61,417 nucleotides of DNA, taken from assembly GCA_945889315.1 (NCBI GenBank), contig CAMDBP010000008.1, positions 1-61,417 of the forward strand, given 5' to 3'. The DNA is from Chitinophaga pinensis. GTDB lineage: Bacteria; Bacteroidota; Bacteroidia; NS11-12g; UBA9320. Below the pieces are notes generated by a model, which worked only from the letters and a program-made list of their open reading frames with translations, was not told where the DNA came from and ran no database searches. Shown in pieces: positions 35,788 through 43,616 of this stretch; position 1 is the first letter of the stretch, and every line of letters begins with the position of its first letter. The position numbers were made by a program, and so were the translations under genes.

Positions 35788-36652
35788 TATTGCTTTTTTG
35801 GCAATGACACTTGCTTTACCAAGTTTTTCGCAAGACACTTCATCTACCTATCGAATTCAATATCCCGATTTTGATGAAGATATTGTTCCGGCCCAAATAA
35901 TATATGGAAACAGTTGGGATCCAGAACATGTAGATAGTCCTTCTTATAATGCAGAGTATATGTCCTGGGGATTTCTTATCATGTTGGCTGATTCAAATTC
36001 TCCGTATTGTCACCCTATTAAAGGTAAAGTTACCTCAAAATATGGATGGCGTAAAAGCCGTTGGCATAAGGGTATTGACATAAGTTTAGATATCGGAGAT
36101 CCGGTATGCGCTGCCTTTGACGGTGTTGTGCGAATCCAACGCTACAATGCAGGTGGTTTTGGCAATTATATCGTCATACGACATGAAAACGGCTTAGAAA
36201 CACTGTATGCGCATTTATCAGAGGCCATTGTCGAGCGAAACCAAATCGTTAGTGCTGGTGATACTATTGGTTTTGGCGGCAGCACAGGTCGGAGTACAGG
36301 TCCACATCTTCATTTTGAAATAAGGATTATGGGTCAGGCATTTGATCCCGCACGTGTTATTGATTTTACCAGTTACAAGCTGGCAGTTAAGCAGGCGTAT
36401 ATCAATCACACATGGTTCCCGTATATTAAGTATAAAGGTTTAAAATCATCAGATGAAGAGTATAGTGCTAAAACTAAGGGAAAACCTATAGTGGTTAATA
36501 TACCTCAAAAGAAGTATCACAAGGTGAAAAAAGGAGACACGCTTTATGCGATCTCAAAGAAATATAACGTTCCGGTTAATAGTATTTGTAAACTCAATAA
36601 AATGACCCGAAATTCACCACTTCCGATAGGTAAAAATCTTAGAATAAAATAA
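35753..36652 (+). CDS. M23-family peptidoglycan endopeptidase with LysM domain
   Basis: A signal peptide (ending PSFSQ27) precedes an M23 zinc metallopeptidase domain at about residues 80-205. Visible zinc-site residues are His105 and Asp109 (HKGID) and HLHFE (His185, His187). The C-terminus is one LysM peptidoglycan-binding domain (about 255-298, starting YHKVKKGDTLYAISKKYN). It likely cuts peptide crosslinks in the periplasm or activates an amidase. It overlaps ribF by 35 bases and ends tail-to-tail, 10 bases from gldD. Confidence 0.92.
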   Translation: MKRKLEKYWKFSIAFLAMTLALPSFSQDTSSTYRIQYPDFDEDIVPAQIIYGNSWDPEHVDSPSYNAEYMSWGFLIMLADSNSPYCHPIKGKVTSKYGWRKSRWHKGIDISLDIGDPVCAAFDGVVRIQRYNAGGFGNYIVIRHENGLETLYAHLSEAIVERNQIVSAGDTIGFGGSTGRSTGPHLHFEIRIMGQAFDPARVIDFTSYKLAVKQAYINHTWFPYIKYKGLKSSDEEYSAKTKGKPIVVNIPQKKYHKVKKGDTLYAISKKYNVPVNSICKLNKMTRNSPLPIGKNLRIK

Positions 36653-36662
36653 TTGAACTTAG

Positions 36663-37235
36663 CTATTGAAATTGAAAAGTTTCTAGAGCCCGAATGATAT
36701 CGACATTTAAAAAATCGTAAATAGGCATCACACTATCCATATCAGTCTTTTTATTAAAATAAAAAGCCCCTCTTATAAAATGCTTTTTACCATCAGTAAG
36801 ATAAAAGTTAAAAGGAGTTGCTGTCTTACCTTCTAAATCGTATATCATGCCGTATAAACCTTTTACGCTATCGGATATTTCACGTTCAATAATTTCTTCC
36901 GCTCGTTGTATATGAGGTGTAAAAACCATTCTATACGCGTCTTCTGCTAGACTATCTAACTCTTTTGTGCCAGAAATTGGTAAATAACTTAAATGCAATG
37001 TTGCATCAAAAGGAGTGTAAACTAGATTGTACCAGCAAGTGTTAGAGTCGTCACCATATGGATTTAGAACACTGTAAACGGGTTTATCGAAAGTAAAAGG
37101 GCAGTTTACCTCTGCTTTATTGTAGGCTTTATCAGGATAAATGACGCGAGGATAAGCTTTCGGTTTTGGTATATAAGTATTGCAACTGTACTGCACAAGT
37201 ACTGTAAATAATAGGGTACTAAATTTAGTCTTCAT
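36663..37235 (-). CDS. gldD: Gliding motility lipoprotein GldD
   Basis: GldD is a periplasmic lipoprotein needed for gliding and type IX function in Flavobacterium. The 190-residue protein has a lipoprotein signal with Cys18 (VQYSC, a looser lipobox than usual), then YPRVIYPDKAYN, CPFTFDKP and a C-terminal FYLTDGKKHFIRGAFYFN segment typical of GldD. ATG 37235 is chosen over the in-frame TTG 37244. The gene follows gldE with an 11-base overlap, the known gldE-gldD arrangement. Confidence 0.92.
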   Translation of the reverse strand: MKTKFSTLLFTVLVQYSCNTYIPKPKAYPRVIYPDKAYNKAEVNCPFTFDKPVYSVLNPYGDDSNTCWYNLVYTPFDATLHLSYLPISGTKELDSLAEDAYRMVFTPHIQRAEEIIEREISDSVKGLYGMIYDLEGKTATPFNFYLTDGKKHFIRGAFYFNKKTDMDSVMPIYDFLNVDIIRALETFQFQ

Positions 37236-38637
37236 TATCTTCAATTAAACTTGAGTCTAATTCTAATTGAACTCTTTTAATACGTCTATTATCCGCCGCA
37301 ATAACGGTAAAGGATAGGTTATCTAAAATTATGGTAGTTCCTTTATTTGGTATCTCACCTTCTATTTCCATGAGTAAACCGCCAATTGTATCGGCATCTC
37401 CTCTTACTTTTTCAAAATAATCATTATGGAAATTTAAAATTTTGCAAAGCTCAAGTAAAGGGGTTTTCCCCTCAAACTGATAAGTGAGATTATCTACCTT
37501 GGTAAAGGAAATCTCATCCACATCATCAAACTCATCTTTGATTTCTCCAAATACCTCCTCAAGTATATCTTCCATAGTTACAATCCCTTTTGTGCCGCCG
37601 TATTCGTCTACAACAATGGCCATATGTACTCGTTTATCTTGAAACTCTTGGAGAAGGTCATCAATCTTTTTATGTTCTGGAACATAAAAAGGTTGTTTGA
37701 GTAAGTTTTGCCAATTAAAATTTGTCTTTTTATGAATGTGAGGCAGTAGGTCTTTAACATATAAAATACCTCTAACTTGATCAAAGGTGTCCTCATACAC
37801 TGGAATTCGACTATAGCTCCATCCCATTATAGTCGTAAGTAATTCTTGTGCATCTGTGCTAATATCTATTCCACTTACCTCGGTGCGCGGTTTCATTATT
37901 TGCTTAACGCTGGTATTTCCAAAGCTAATAATGCCTTTTAAAATGTGTTTTTCTTCAATTTCTTTATTTTCATCTGCGATATCAATGGCTTGGCTTATTT
38001 CTTCCATTGAAATATTGTGCATTTGTTTTTTAACATATTTATCAAATATCGATGAGCTGGCCGATAGACCTAGAATGATAGGCTTAAAAATACGATAACA
38101 TATCTGCAGTGGCTTTCCCATAAATCGAACCACCTTTAAGGTGTTTTTGGTGGCATATATTTTCGGAGTAATTTCACCAAGCAAGACAATTAGGAAGGTA
38201 ATCAATACCACCTGAACTAAAAATCCAATAATTTCTTTCTTGAGTATAAAGAATGGAGTTACCCAGTCTTGAAAACTAAATAAGGAATCAAAAAGAAAGG
38301 ATGAGAAAATAATTATGAAAACATTTACTAAATTATTCATAACCAATATAGTAGCAAGTAAACGTTGCGTAGCCGTCTTACGATCAGGGTCGTTTATAAG
38401 CTCAAGTGCAGTTTTGGACGCTTGACTTTCTTCTTCATTAAGTAGCACAAGATCACTTGGACTAAGACTAAAAAATGCATTTTCAGCACTAGAAAATAAT
38501 GCAGACAGAAAAAGAGATAAAAGGATTATAAGTAATCCAAAAACACCCAATAATAAGTCATTTCCTAACGTAGAAGGATGTGCTTCTGCTGATATAAGAA
38601 GTAGAATCTGTTGAAAGGGCTCGGAGTCGGTTTTCAA
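37225..38637 (-). CDS. gldE: Gliding motility-associated protein GldE (CNNM/CorC-type)
   Basis: A 470-residue membrane protein with CNNM/DUF21 membrane segments (about 25-200, including FLSALFSSAENAFFSLS), a CBS pair (about 230-360; MKPRTEVSGID and VDEYGGTKGIVTMEDILEEVFGEI) and a CorC/HlyC domain at the end. By domains it is a CorC-type Mg/ion transport relative; the operon with gldD marks it as GldE. The start is probably TTG 38637, 12 bases after ssb. GldE can suppress loss of GldB in Flavobacterium, a literature statement not shown here. Confidence 0.92.
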   Translation of the reverse strand: MKTDSEPFQQILLLISAEAHPSTLGNDLLLGVFGLLIILLSLFLSALFSSAENAFFSLSPSDLVLLNEEESQASKTALELINDPDRKTATQRLLATILVMNNLVNVFIIIFSSFLFDSLFSFQDWVTPFFILKKEIIGFLVQVVLITFLIVLLGEITPKIYATKNTLKVVRFMGKPLQICYRIFKPIILGLSASSSIFDKYVKKQMHNISMEEISQAIDIADENKEIEEKHILKGIISFGNTSVKQIMKPRTEVSGIDISTDAQELLTTIMGWSYSRIPVYEDTFDQVRGILYVKDLLPHIHKKTNFNWQNLLKQPFYVPEHKKIDDLLQEFQDKRVHMAIVVDEYGGTKGIVTMEDILEEVFGEIKDEFDDVDEISFTKVDNLTYQFEGKTPLLELCKILNFHNDYFEKVRGDADTIGGLLMEIEGEIPNKGTTIILDNLSFTVIAADNRRIKRVQLELDSSLIEDNED

Positions 38638-38649
38638 GATAATCTATAT

Positions 38650-39099
38650 TTAAAAAGGGAGGTCGTCATCCGCGTTATCCATTATGCTATGAATAGCTGC
38701 TTCATTTTGCTCTTCAATTTGCTTCACTGCAGTCGGAGTAGGACTACTTGCCACATTATTTTGATTGGATTCGCCAGCAGCTTTATCTAACATATTCATA
38801 GAGTTTACACGTATTCTAGTGGTGTATCGCTTTATCCCGTCTTTTTCCCATTCTTCGGTCTTAAGTTTCCCTTCTACATAAATTAGCGATCCTTTTTTTA
38901 AATATTTCTCTGCAACCTTGGCTAGGCCGTCCCACATTTCAATATTGTGCCATTCAGTAGTATCTACTCTATTGCCATTCTTGTCAGTATATCGGTCATT
39001 TGTGGCTATGGAAAAATTAGCTACAGCTCTATCCTTATCGAGATATTTTACTTCTGGATCCTTGCCCAGGTGACCCACTAAGATTACTTTATTTATCAT
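38650..39099 (-). CDS. ssb: Single-stranded DNA-binding protein
   Basis: An OB-fold single-stranded DNA-binding protein. INKVILVGHLGKDPEV, FSIATNDRYTD, TEWHNIEMWDGLAKVAEKYLKKGSLIYVEGKL are typical of the first 105 residues. A flexible Asn/Gln-rich linker follows, and the acidic C-terminal tip DNADDDLPF is the protein-interaction tail. 149 residues. The start overlaps the mutY stop by 11 bases. Confidence 0.96.
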   Translation of the reverse strand: MINKVILVGHLGKDPEVKYLDKDRAVANFSIATNDRYTDKNGNRVDTTEWHNIEMWDGLAKVAEKYLKKGSLIYVEGKLKTEEWEKDGIKRYTTRIRVNSMNMLDKAAGESNQNNVASSPTPTAVKQIEEQNEAAIHSIMDNADDDLPF

Positions 39100-40138
39100 G
39101 TTTTTTCTGTTCTGTTAAATATTTTAGGGTTAGCACACTGGTAGGGAATACTTTGCCTAAATCATCTAATTCTATTTCAAATATATCGTTTTTTAAAATT
39201 TCGGATCCAGAAATGAGAGATATTGTGTAAAATTTGGCAAATATTTTTTGATGTGAGAGAACATGTTCTATTTCATTTACCGAGTTGAAATTAACAATCC
39301 CTTGTAAGCCATATGTTTCAATTGCATGGCTTAAAACCTCATTAATAGTCATTTGTCTATCTATTAATGGGAATTGATAGAGGTTTTTCCAGATTCCAGC
39401 TTCTCTCTTCTGAATGAACGTTTTCGAGCCTAGTTTTAAAATAATATAAGAATGAAAGACATTGGTTACTTTGGTTTTTCCTTCCTTCCGTGGCAATTCG
39501 TTTACTTTTTTAAAACTCCATGCAAAGCACTTTGTGTTTAAAGGGCAATTTACACAATTCGGGTTTTTAGGTGTACATTGTAAGGCGCCAAATTCCATGA
39601 GGGATTGGTTCCAAAGTGCCGGCCGGCTAGAATCAAAAATTTGTTCTAGAGCAATTCTAATTTCTGCTTGCCCAGCGGGTTTATTAATTGGCTTTTCTAT
39701 GCCAAACAAGCGAGAGATAACTCTATTTACATTCCCATCGATAACGGCGTGAGGTAGCCCAAATGCAAAACTAGCAATTGCGGCGGCTGTATAATCGCCA
39801 ATTCCTTTTAGGGCTCGGATATCATCGTAGTTGGAGGGGAACTTACCTTTATGTTGAAATGCGATTACTTGAGCTGTATAATGTAAGTTTCTTGCTCTGC
39901 TATAATAGCCTAAACCTTGCCATAAATTAAGGATATCTTCTTCTCTCGCCGTCGCAAGATCATTTACGGTAGGAAAATGTTCAACGAATTTTAGGTAATA
40001 AGGCAATCCCTGAGCAACCCGTGTTTGCTGCAAAAGAATCTCTGAAAGCCAAATAAAATAAGGGTCTTTGGTGATTCGCCACGGTAAATCGCGCTTGTTT
40101 TTATCATACCACTGAAAGAGTAAAGTAGCTATTTCCAA
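39089..40138 (-). CDS. mutY: Adenine DNA glycosylase MutY
   Basis: MutY removes adenine mispaired with 8-oxoguanine. The helix-hairpin-helix GPD fold is visible: RDLPWR, SEILLQQTRV (Glu33), LKGIGDYTAAAIASFAFG and the catalytic Asp134 in VIDGNVNRV. The iron-sulfur loop has the exact MutY spacing C188-X6-C195-X2-C198-X5-C204, and a C-terminal NUDIX-like domain follows. TTG 40138 gives 349 residues and aligns the start with the family. The frame is open to 40201, but that would place the hup -7 element within the gene and add 21 unlikely residues. Confidence 0.93.
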   Translation of the reverse strand: MEIATLLFQWYDKNKRDLPWRITKDPYFIWLSEILLQQTRVAQGLPYYLKFVEHFPTVNDLATAREEDILNLWQGLGYYSRARNLHYTAQVIAFQHKGKFPSNYDDIRALKGIGDYTAAAIASFAFGLPHAVIDGNVNRVISRLFGIEKPINKPAGQAEIRIALEQIFDSSRPALWNQSLMEFGALQCTPKNPNCVNCPLNTKCFAWSFKKVNELPRKEGKTKVTNVFHSYIILKLGSKTFIQKREAGIWKNLYQFPLIDRQMTINEVLSHAIETYGLQGIVNFNSVNEIEHVLSHQKIFAKFYTISLISGSEILKNDIFEIELDDLGKVFPTSVLTLKYLTEQKKHDK

Positions 40139-40188
40139 AATTTGTTCAAAAAAAGTACGTAATAATGACAATATGTTTAAAAAAAAAC

Positions 40189-40196
40189 TATTTTTG
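40189..40196 (+). promoter_or_regulatory. -7 element for hup operon
   Basis: TATTTTTG matches TAnnTTTG exactly, 28 bases before the hup ATG. Confidence 0.5.
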
Positions 40197-40224
40197 TCCA
40201 CTAACTAAAAATTAAATTACAGAA

Positions 40225-40503
40225 ATGACTAAAGCAGAAGTAGTTACTGAAATAGCTGAGCGAACAGGAGTTGAAAAGGCTCTAGTGCAAGAGACAGTTG
40301 AAAGTTTTTTTAAAGTAGTAAAAGGATCTCTTTTGAAAGGTGAAAATGTCTATTTTAGAGGTTTTGGTAGTTTTATTATACAGCAAAGAGCTCAAAAAAT
40401 TGCGAGAAATATTTCTAAAAATACGCAAATAACTATTCCGGCACACAACATTCCGAAATTTAAACCTGCTAAAACTTTTATCGAAAAAGTAAAAAAAGGG
40501 TAA
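40225..40503 (+). CDS. hup: HU-family nucleoid protein
   Basis: A 92-residue DNA-bending protein of the HU/IHF family. TKAEVVTEIAERTG begins the dimerisation helices, GENVYFRGFGSF is the family core, and a basic beta-arm (IARNISKNTQITIPAHNIPKFKPAKTF) contacts DNA. The arm keeps the conserved IPAH-x-PKFKP stretch with Pro at its tip. It heads the run hup, TPR, AURKAIP1-like, rng, rlmH. Confidence 0.95.
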   Translation: MTKAEVVTEIAERTGVEKALVQETVESFFKVVKGSLLKGENVYFRGFGSFIIQQRAQKIARNISKNTQITIPAHNIPKFKPAKTFIEKVKKG

Positions 40504-40523
40504 ATTTAAACGTTGTACAATAA

Positions 40524-41006
40524 TTGAATAAAAACAAAGCAGTCATTAACACTTTTCTAATAGTGTTAGGCGTATTTTTGGTTGTTAGCTTAACCTTGGC
40601 TGGATATAATTCTAGTTCTAAAATAGTGGAGTTTTCAAATGAAAAGCCACATGATTTTCAAGAAAGTCAGACTGAGAGACCAATAATGGTTTCGGATTCA
40701 GAATTAGCTGCTGATGCCAACCTTGATGAAGTAGTAGACCTAGCTGTAAAGAATATGCAGAAAGGGAAAGAATCTGGAGATATGAATCTGGCTATGAATG
40801 AAGGTGTTATGAAACTTTTGGCGGTTGTAAAAAAAGATTCCAATAACGTTAATGCATTAAAATATTTAGGTCTTTTTGCCTTAGAGTCAGGTCAATTAGA
40901 AAAAGCAGAAAAAAGATACGAAAAATTAGTACTTTTGCAGCCCGAAAATCAGGAGTATAAAAACAAGCTCCAAGAAATTCGTGAAGAGTTAGAACACAAA
41001 CATTAA
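40524..41006 (+). CDS. Membrane-anchored TPR protein
   Basis: A 160-residue protein with an N-terminal membrane helix (about 8-27), a polar linker (28-65) and two TPR-like helical pairs (about 65-155; NVNALKYLGLFALESGQLEKAEKRYEKLVLLQPEN is split across them). It ends in a charged helix. The start is TTG 40524. Similar small TPR proteins lie between hup and rng in other Bacteroidota. The function is unknown; it may be a membrane scaffold. Confidence 0.85.
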   Translation: MNKNKAVINTFLIVLGVFLVVSLTLAGYNSSSKIVEFSNEKPHDFQESQTERPIMVSDSELAADANLDEVVDLAVKNMQKGKESGDMNLAMNEGVMKLLAVVKKDSNNVNALKYLGLFALESGQLEKAEKRYEKLVLLQPENQEYKNKLQEIREELEHKH

Positions 41007-41027
41007 AAAAAATATTCAATATAAGTT

Positions 41028-41120
41028 ATGCCAAGCGGTAAAAAAAGAAAAAGACATAAGATTGCTACTCATAAACGTAAGAAACGTTTAAGAAAAAACA
41101 GACACAAGAAAAAGAAATAA
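41028..41120 (+). CDS. 30-residue AURKAIP1/COX24 (mS38)-like basic protein
   Basis: ATG 41028 to TAA 41118-41120 encodes 30 residues, beginning MPSGKKRKRHKIATHKRKK and ending in RHKKKK, with more than half Lys or Arg. This is the Bacteroidota family annotated as AURKAIP1/COX24 domain-containing protein, related to the mitochondrial small-subunit protein mS38 and thought to be a ribosomal component. Its place right before rng and near rlmH and hup agrees. It is too short for ordinary gene callers, but the frame, composition and context make it convincing. Confidence 0.8.
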   Translation: MPSGKKRKRHKIATHKRKKRLRKNRHKKKK

Positions 41121-41138
41121 CCCTTAATTCTTAAGAAA

Positions 41139-42701
41139 ATGGCCTACGAAATGATAATAGACGTAGGGCTAGAAGGAGAGAGAATAGCTCTGCTTAAGGA
41201 TAAGAAACTTGTTGAATTGCACCAAGAAAAAAATGAAAGTGGAAACTTTTTAGTTGGTGAAATTTACTTAGGAAAGGTAAAAAAGATTATGCCGGGACTT
41301 AATGCGGCATTTGTTGACATTGGTCACGAAAAAGATGCTTTTTTACATTACCACGATTTAGGCCCATATATAAACTCGTTGGTTAAAATAACCGATGAAA
41401 CTTTAGATGGGAAACGAACAAATGGAGATTTATCTAACTTTGTTTTAGAACCCGAAACGGTTAAAACTGGTAAAATAAGCCAAGTTTTAAAGCGAAACCA
41501 ACAAATACTTGTCCAGATAGCAAAAGAGCCTATCTCAACCAAAGGCCCTCGGCTTACTACAGAAATTTCTGTAGCCGGCAAATACTTTATTTTAGTTCCT
41601 TTTTACGATACGGTAAACGTTTCTAAAAAAGTAAGTACTTTAGAAGAACGTAAAAGATTGAAGAATCTTGGAAGTAGTTTGAAAACTCCCAAACTGGGAC
41701 TGATTTGCAGAACTGCAGCCGAACAAAAGGGAGGACAAGATCTTCATCAAGATATTTTGGAACTTCAAGAAAAATGGGAAACTATTTTCAGGAAGTTACC
41801 AGGGGCTCAAGTCCGTGACAAGATTCTAGGTGAAGATCAAAAAAGCTTCGCTATACTTAGGGATTTACTTAGCTATGAGTTTACTTCAATTACCGTAAAT
41901 CAAAAAATGCTTTACGATGATATGAAAGCTCATGTTGAAACCATAGATAAACAACTTCCAAAAGCGCTTAAATTGTATTCTGGAAAAGAGGATATATTCT
42001 CTCACTATGGTGTAGATAAGCAAATTCAAGCCTCTTTTGGGAAAAGTGTATCTTGTCCAGGAGGAGCATACCTTATAATTGAGCACACCGAAGCGCTACA
42101 TTCTATAGACGTAAACAGCGGAAGCAAGCAATCTAAATCTTCTAATCAAGAGGAAAATGCACTTGCAGCCAATCTTGATGCAGCAAAAGAAATAGCAAGA
42201 CAGTTAAGGTTACGCGACATGGGCGGAATTGTGGTAATCGATTTTATAGACCTACGTAGCCCAAATTTTAAAAAGCAGTTATGGAATACGCTTAGTGAAG
42301 CAATGGCGGATGATAAAGCAAAACATACCATTTTACCAATGAGTAAGTTCGGCTTAATCCAAATTACCAGACAACGTGTTCGTCCAGAAATGGATATTAC
42401 CACTGCTGAAAATTGCCCAACTTGTAATGGTACTGGTCAGGTTACCTCGTCGGTTATGATTTTTGACAACATAGTTCAGAAATTAGATTACTTAATTAGT
42501 ACAGCCAAGCACAAGAAAATAACCTTAGTAACCAATCCTTATCTTGCGGCATACACAATTCAAGGTTTCCCATCGCATCGTATGAAGTGGTTTTGGACAT
42601 ATAAACAATGGATTAATGTTAAGGATGATGTCAAAATGGGTATGATGGAATATGCTTTTTTGGATGCTAGTTATGAGATTATAAATCTAGATATGCCTTA
42701 A
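41139..42701 (+). CDS. rng: Ribonuclease E/G family endoribonuclease
   Basis: An RNase G-type endoribonuclease (520 residues), without the long degradosome scaffold of RNase E. An S1 domain (about 37-130; GEIYLGKVKKIMPGLNAAFVDIG) is followed by the catalytic core. Mg ligands are Asp324 in HSIDVNSG and Asp368 in VVIDFIDL. The zinc-link Cys pair is ENCPTCNGTG (426, 429). It processes 5S/16S rRNA and mRNAs in known relatives. 18 bases separate it from the small basic protein, and the stop overlaps rlmH (TAATG). Confidence 0.95.
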   Translation: MAYEMIIDVGLEGERIALLKDKKLVELHQEKNESGNFLVGEIYLGKVKKIMPGLNAAFVDIGHEKDAFLHYHDLGPYINSLVKITDETLDGKRTNGDLSNFVLEPETVKTGKISQVLKRNQQILVQIAKEPISTKGPRLTTEISVAGKYFILVPFYDTVNVSKKVSTLEERKRLKNLGSSLKTPKLGLICRTAAEQKGGQDLHQDILELQEKWETIFRKLPGAQVRDKILGEDQKSFAILRDLLSYEFTSITVNQKMLYDDMKAHVETIDKQLPKALKLYSGKEDIFSHYGVDKQIQASFGKSVSCPGGAYLIIEHTEALHSIDVNSGSKQSKSSNQEENALAANLDAAKEIARQLRLRDMGGIVVIDFIDLRSPNFKKQLWNTLSEAMADDKAKHTILPMSKFGLIQITRQRVRPEMDITTAENCPTCNGTGQVTSSVMIFDNIVQKLDYLISTAKHKKITLVTNPYLAAYTIQGFPSHRMKWFWTYKQWINVKDDVKMGMMEYAFLDASYEIINLDMP

Positions 42702-43165
42702 TGGCTATCAAACTAATTGTAATAGGTCCAACGAAAGAAGCTTTTTATAAAGAAAGCGAAAAGGAGTATATCAAGCGTCTCACAAAATACTGTAAACTCA
42801 ATTACATTGAGATTCCGGCATCCCGAAAATCGGTTGTAAGGGAAGAATGTCTTGCGATGGAATCCATGAGTATTAAGAAACATATTGGACCATCTGATTT
42901 TGTTCTTTTATTGGATGAACGAGGGAATGAATACAGTAGCAGACAATTTGCTGAAGAGCTTAACTTGAAATTAGTAAATGAGTCCAACATAACTTTTATC
43001 ATCGGCGGCGCATTTGGATTTGCCAATGATATTAGACAACGAGCAGATTCGCTTTGGAGTTTGTCTAAACTAACTTTCCCACACCATTTGGTGCGCACTG
43101 TTTTTTTGGAACAACTTTACAGAGCTTTTACTATACTAAATGGAGAAAATTATCACAACGATTAA
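42701..43165 (+). CDS. rlmH: 23S rRNA (pseudouridine1915-N3)-methyltransferase RlmH
   Basis: RlmH is a SPOUT-class methyltransferase acting on pseudouridine 1915 in helix 69 of the assembled ribosome. LLLDERGNEYSSRQFAEEL, TFIIGGAFGFANDIRQRA and the knot-end LTFPHHLVRTVFLEQLYRAF with the NGENYHND ending are diagnostic. 154 residues. It follows rng with a 1-base overlap. Confidence 0.96.
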   Translation: MAIKLIVIGPTKEAFYKESEKEYIKRLTKYCKLNYIEIPASRKSVVREECLAMESMSIKKHIGPSDFVLLLDERGNEYSSRQFAEELNLKLVNESNITFIIGGAFGFANDIRQRADSLWSLSKLTFPHHLVRTVFLEQLYRAFTILNGENYHND

Positions 43166-43220
43166 TAAACGGGTAGTTTAAAGTTTTAATGAACTAATAA
43201 AGTTTTATGCTAAACTTTGA

Positions 43221-43228
43221 TATGTTTG
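43221..43228 (+). promoter_or_regulatory. -7 element for the AT-hook-like gene
   Basis: TATGTTTG matches TAnnTTTG exactly, 32 bases before the ATG. Confidence 0.5.
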
Positions 43229-43260
43229 CAACGATTTTTGAATTGCGAGGGTAAGAAAAA

Positions 43261-43539
43261 ATGGGAAGAAGTAAAAAAGAAAAACCAGAAGAGAAAAAAA
43301 AGATGGGAAGGCCACCCACAAAACCAGTGGTTAAAAGGCCTGCTTACTATGTTAGCGTTAAAGTGAGTAATTCAATGAATTATCAAAATACGAACGTATT
43401 AATTAGTAAGGATACAATTCCAGAAATAAAACAACTTATCGCAAGATCTCCACAGCAAGTTGAGTTTTTGGGATATTGGAATGGTAAAGCATACGAGAAT
43501 GTCGCTGAGATAGACGAATTTATCAAAAGTAGAAAATAG
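43261..43539 (+). CDS. Small protein with an AT-hook-like N-terminus
   Basis: A 92-residue protein of unknown function. The first 25 residues are Lys/Glu-rich and hold MGRPPTKP, which matches the GRP core of an AT-hook, a minor-groove DNA-binding motif. The remainder (RPAYYVSVKVSN, VLISKDTIPEIKQLIARSP, FLGYWNGKAYENVAEIDEFI) looks like a small alpha/beta unit. It has its own -7 element and its own terminator, so it is a monocistronic gene. The AT-hook reading is an inference from one short motif. Confidence 0.75.
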   Translation: MGRSKKEKPEEKKKMGRPPTKPVVKRPAYYVSVKVSNSMNYQNTNVLISKDTIPEIKQLIARSPQQVEFLGYWNGKAYENVAEIDEFIKSRK

Positions 43540-43565
43540 TCTCATTTGATTTTCATCACTAATAG

Positions 43566-43597
43566 AAAGGAGTTTACAAACGTAAACTCCTTTTTTT
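43566..43597 (+). terminator. Terminator after the AT-hook-like gene
   Basis: Perfect 12-bp stem AAAGGAGTTTAC/GTAAACTCCTTT with an AAAC loop, and T's to 43597. The next ATG is only 20 bases further on. Confidence 0.93.
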
Positions 43598-43616
43598 ATA
43601 CCTACACGTAACAATA

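Noticed and set aside
40139-40201. 21-residue N-terminal extension of mutY
   Set aside because: It overlaps the hup -7 element and does not resemble MutY N-termini; TTG 40138 fits the family.
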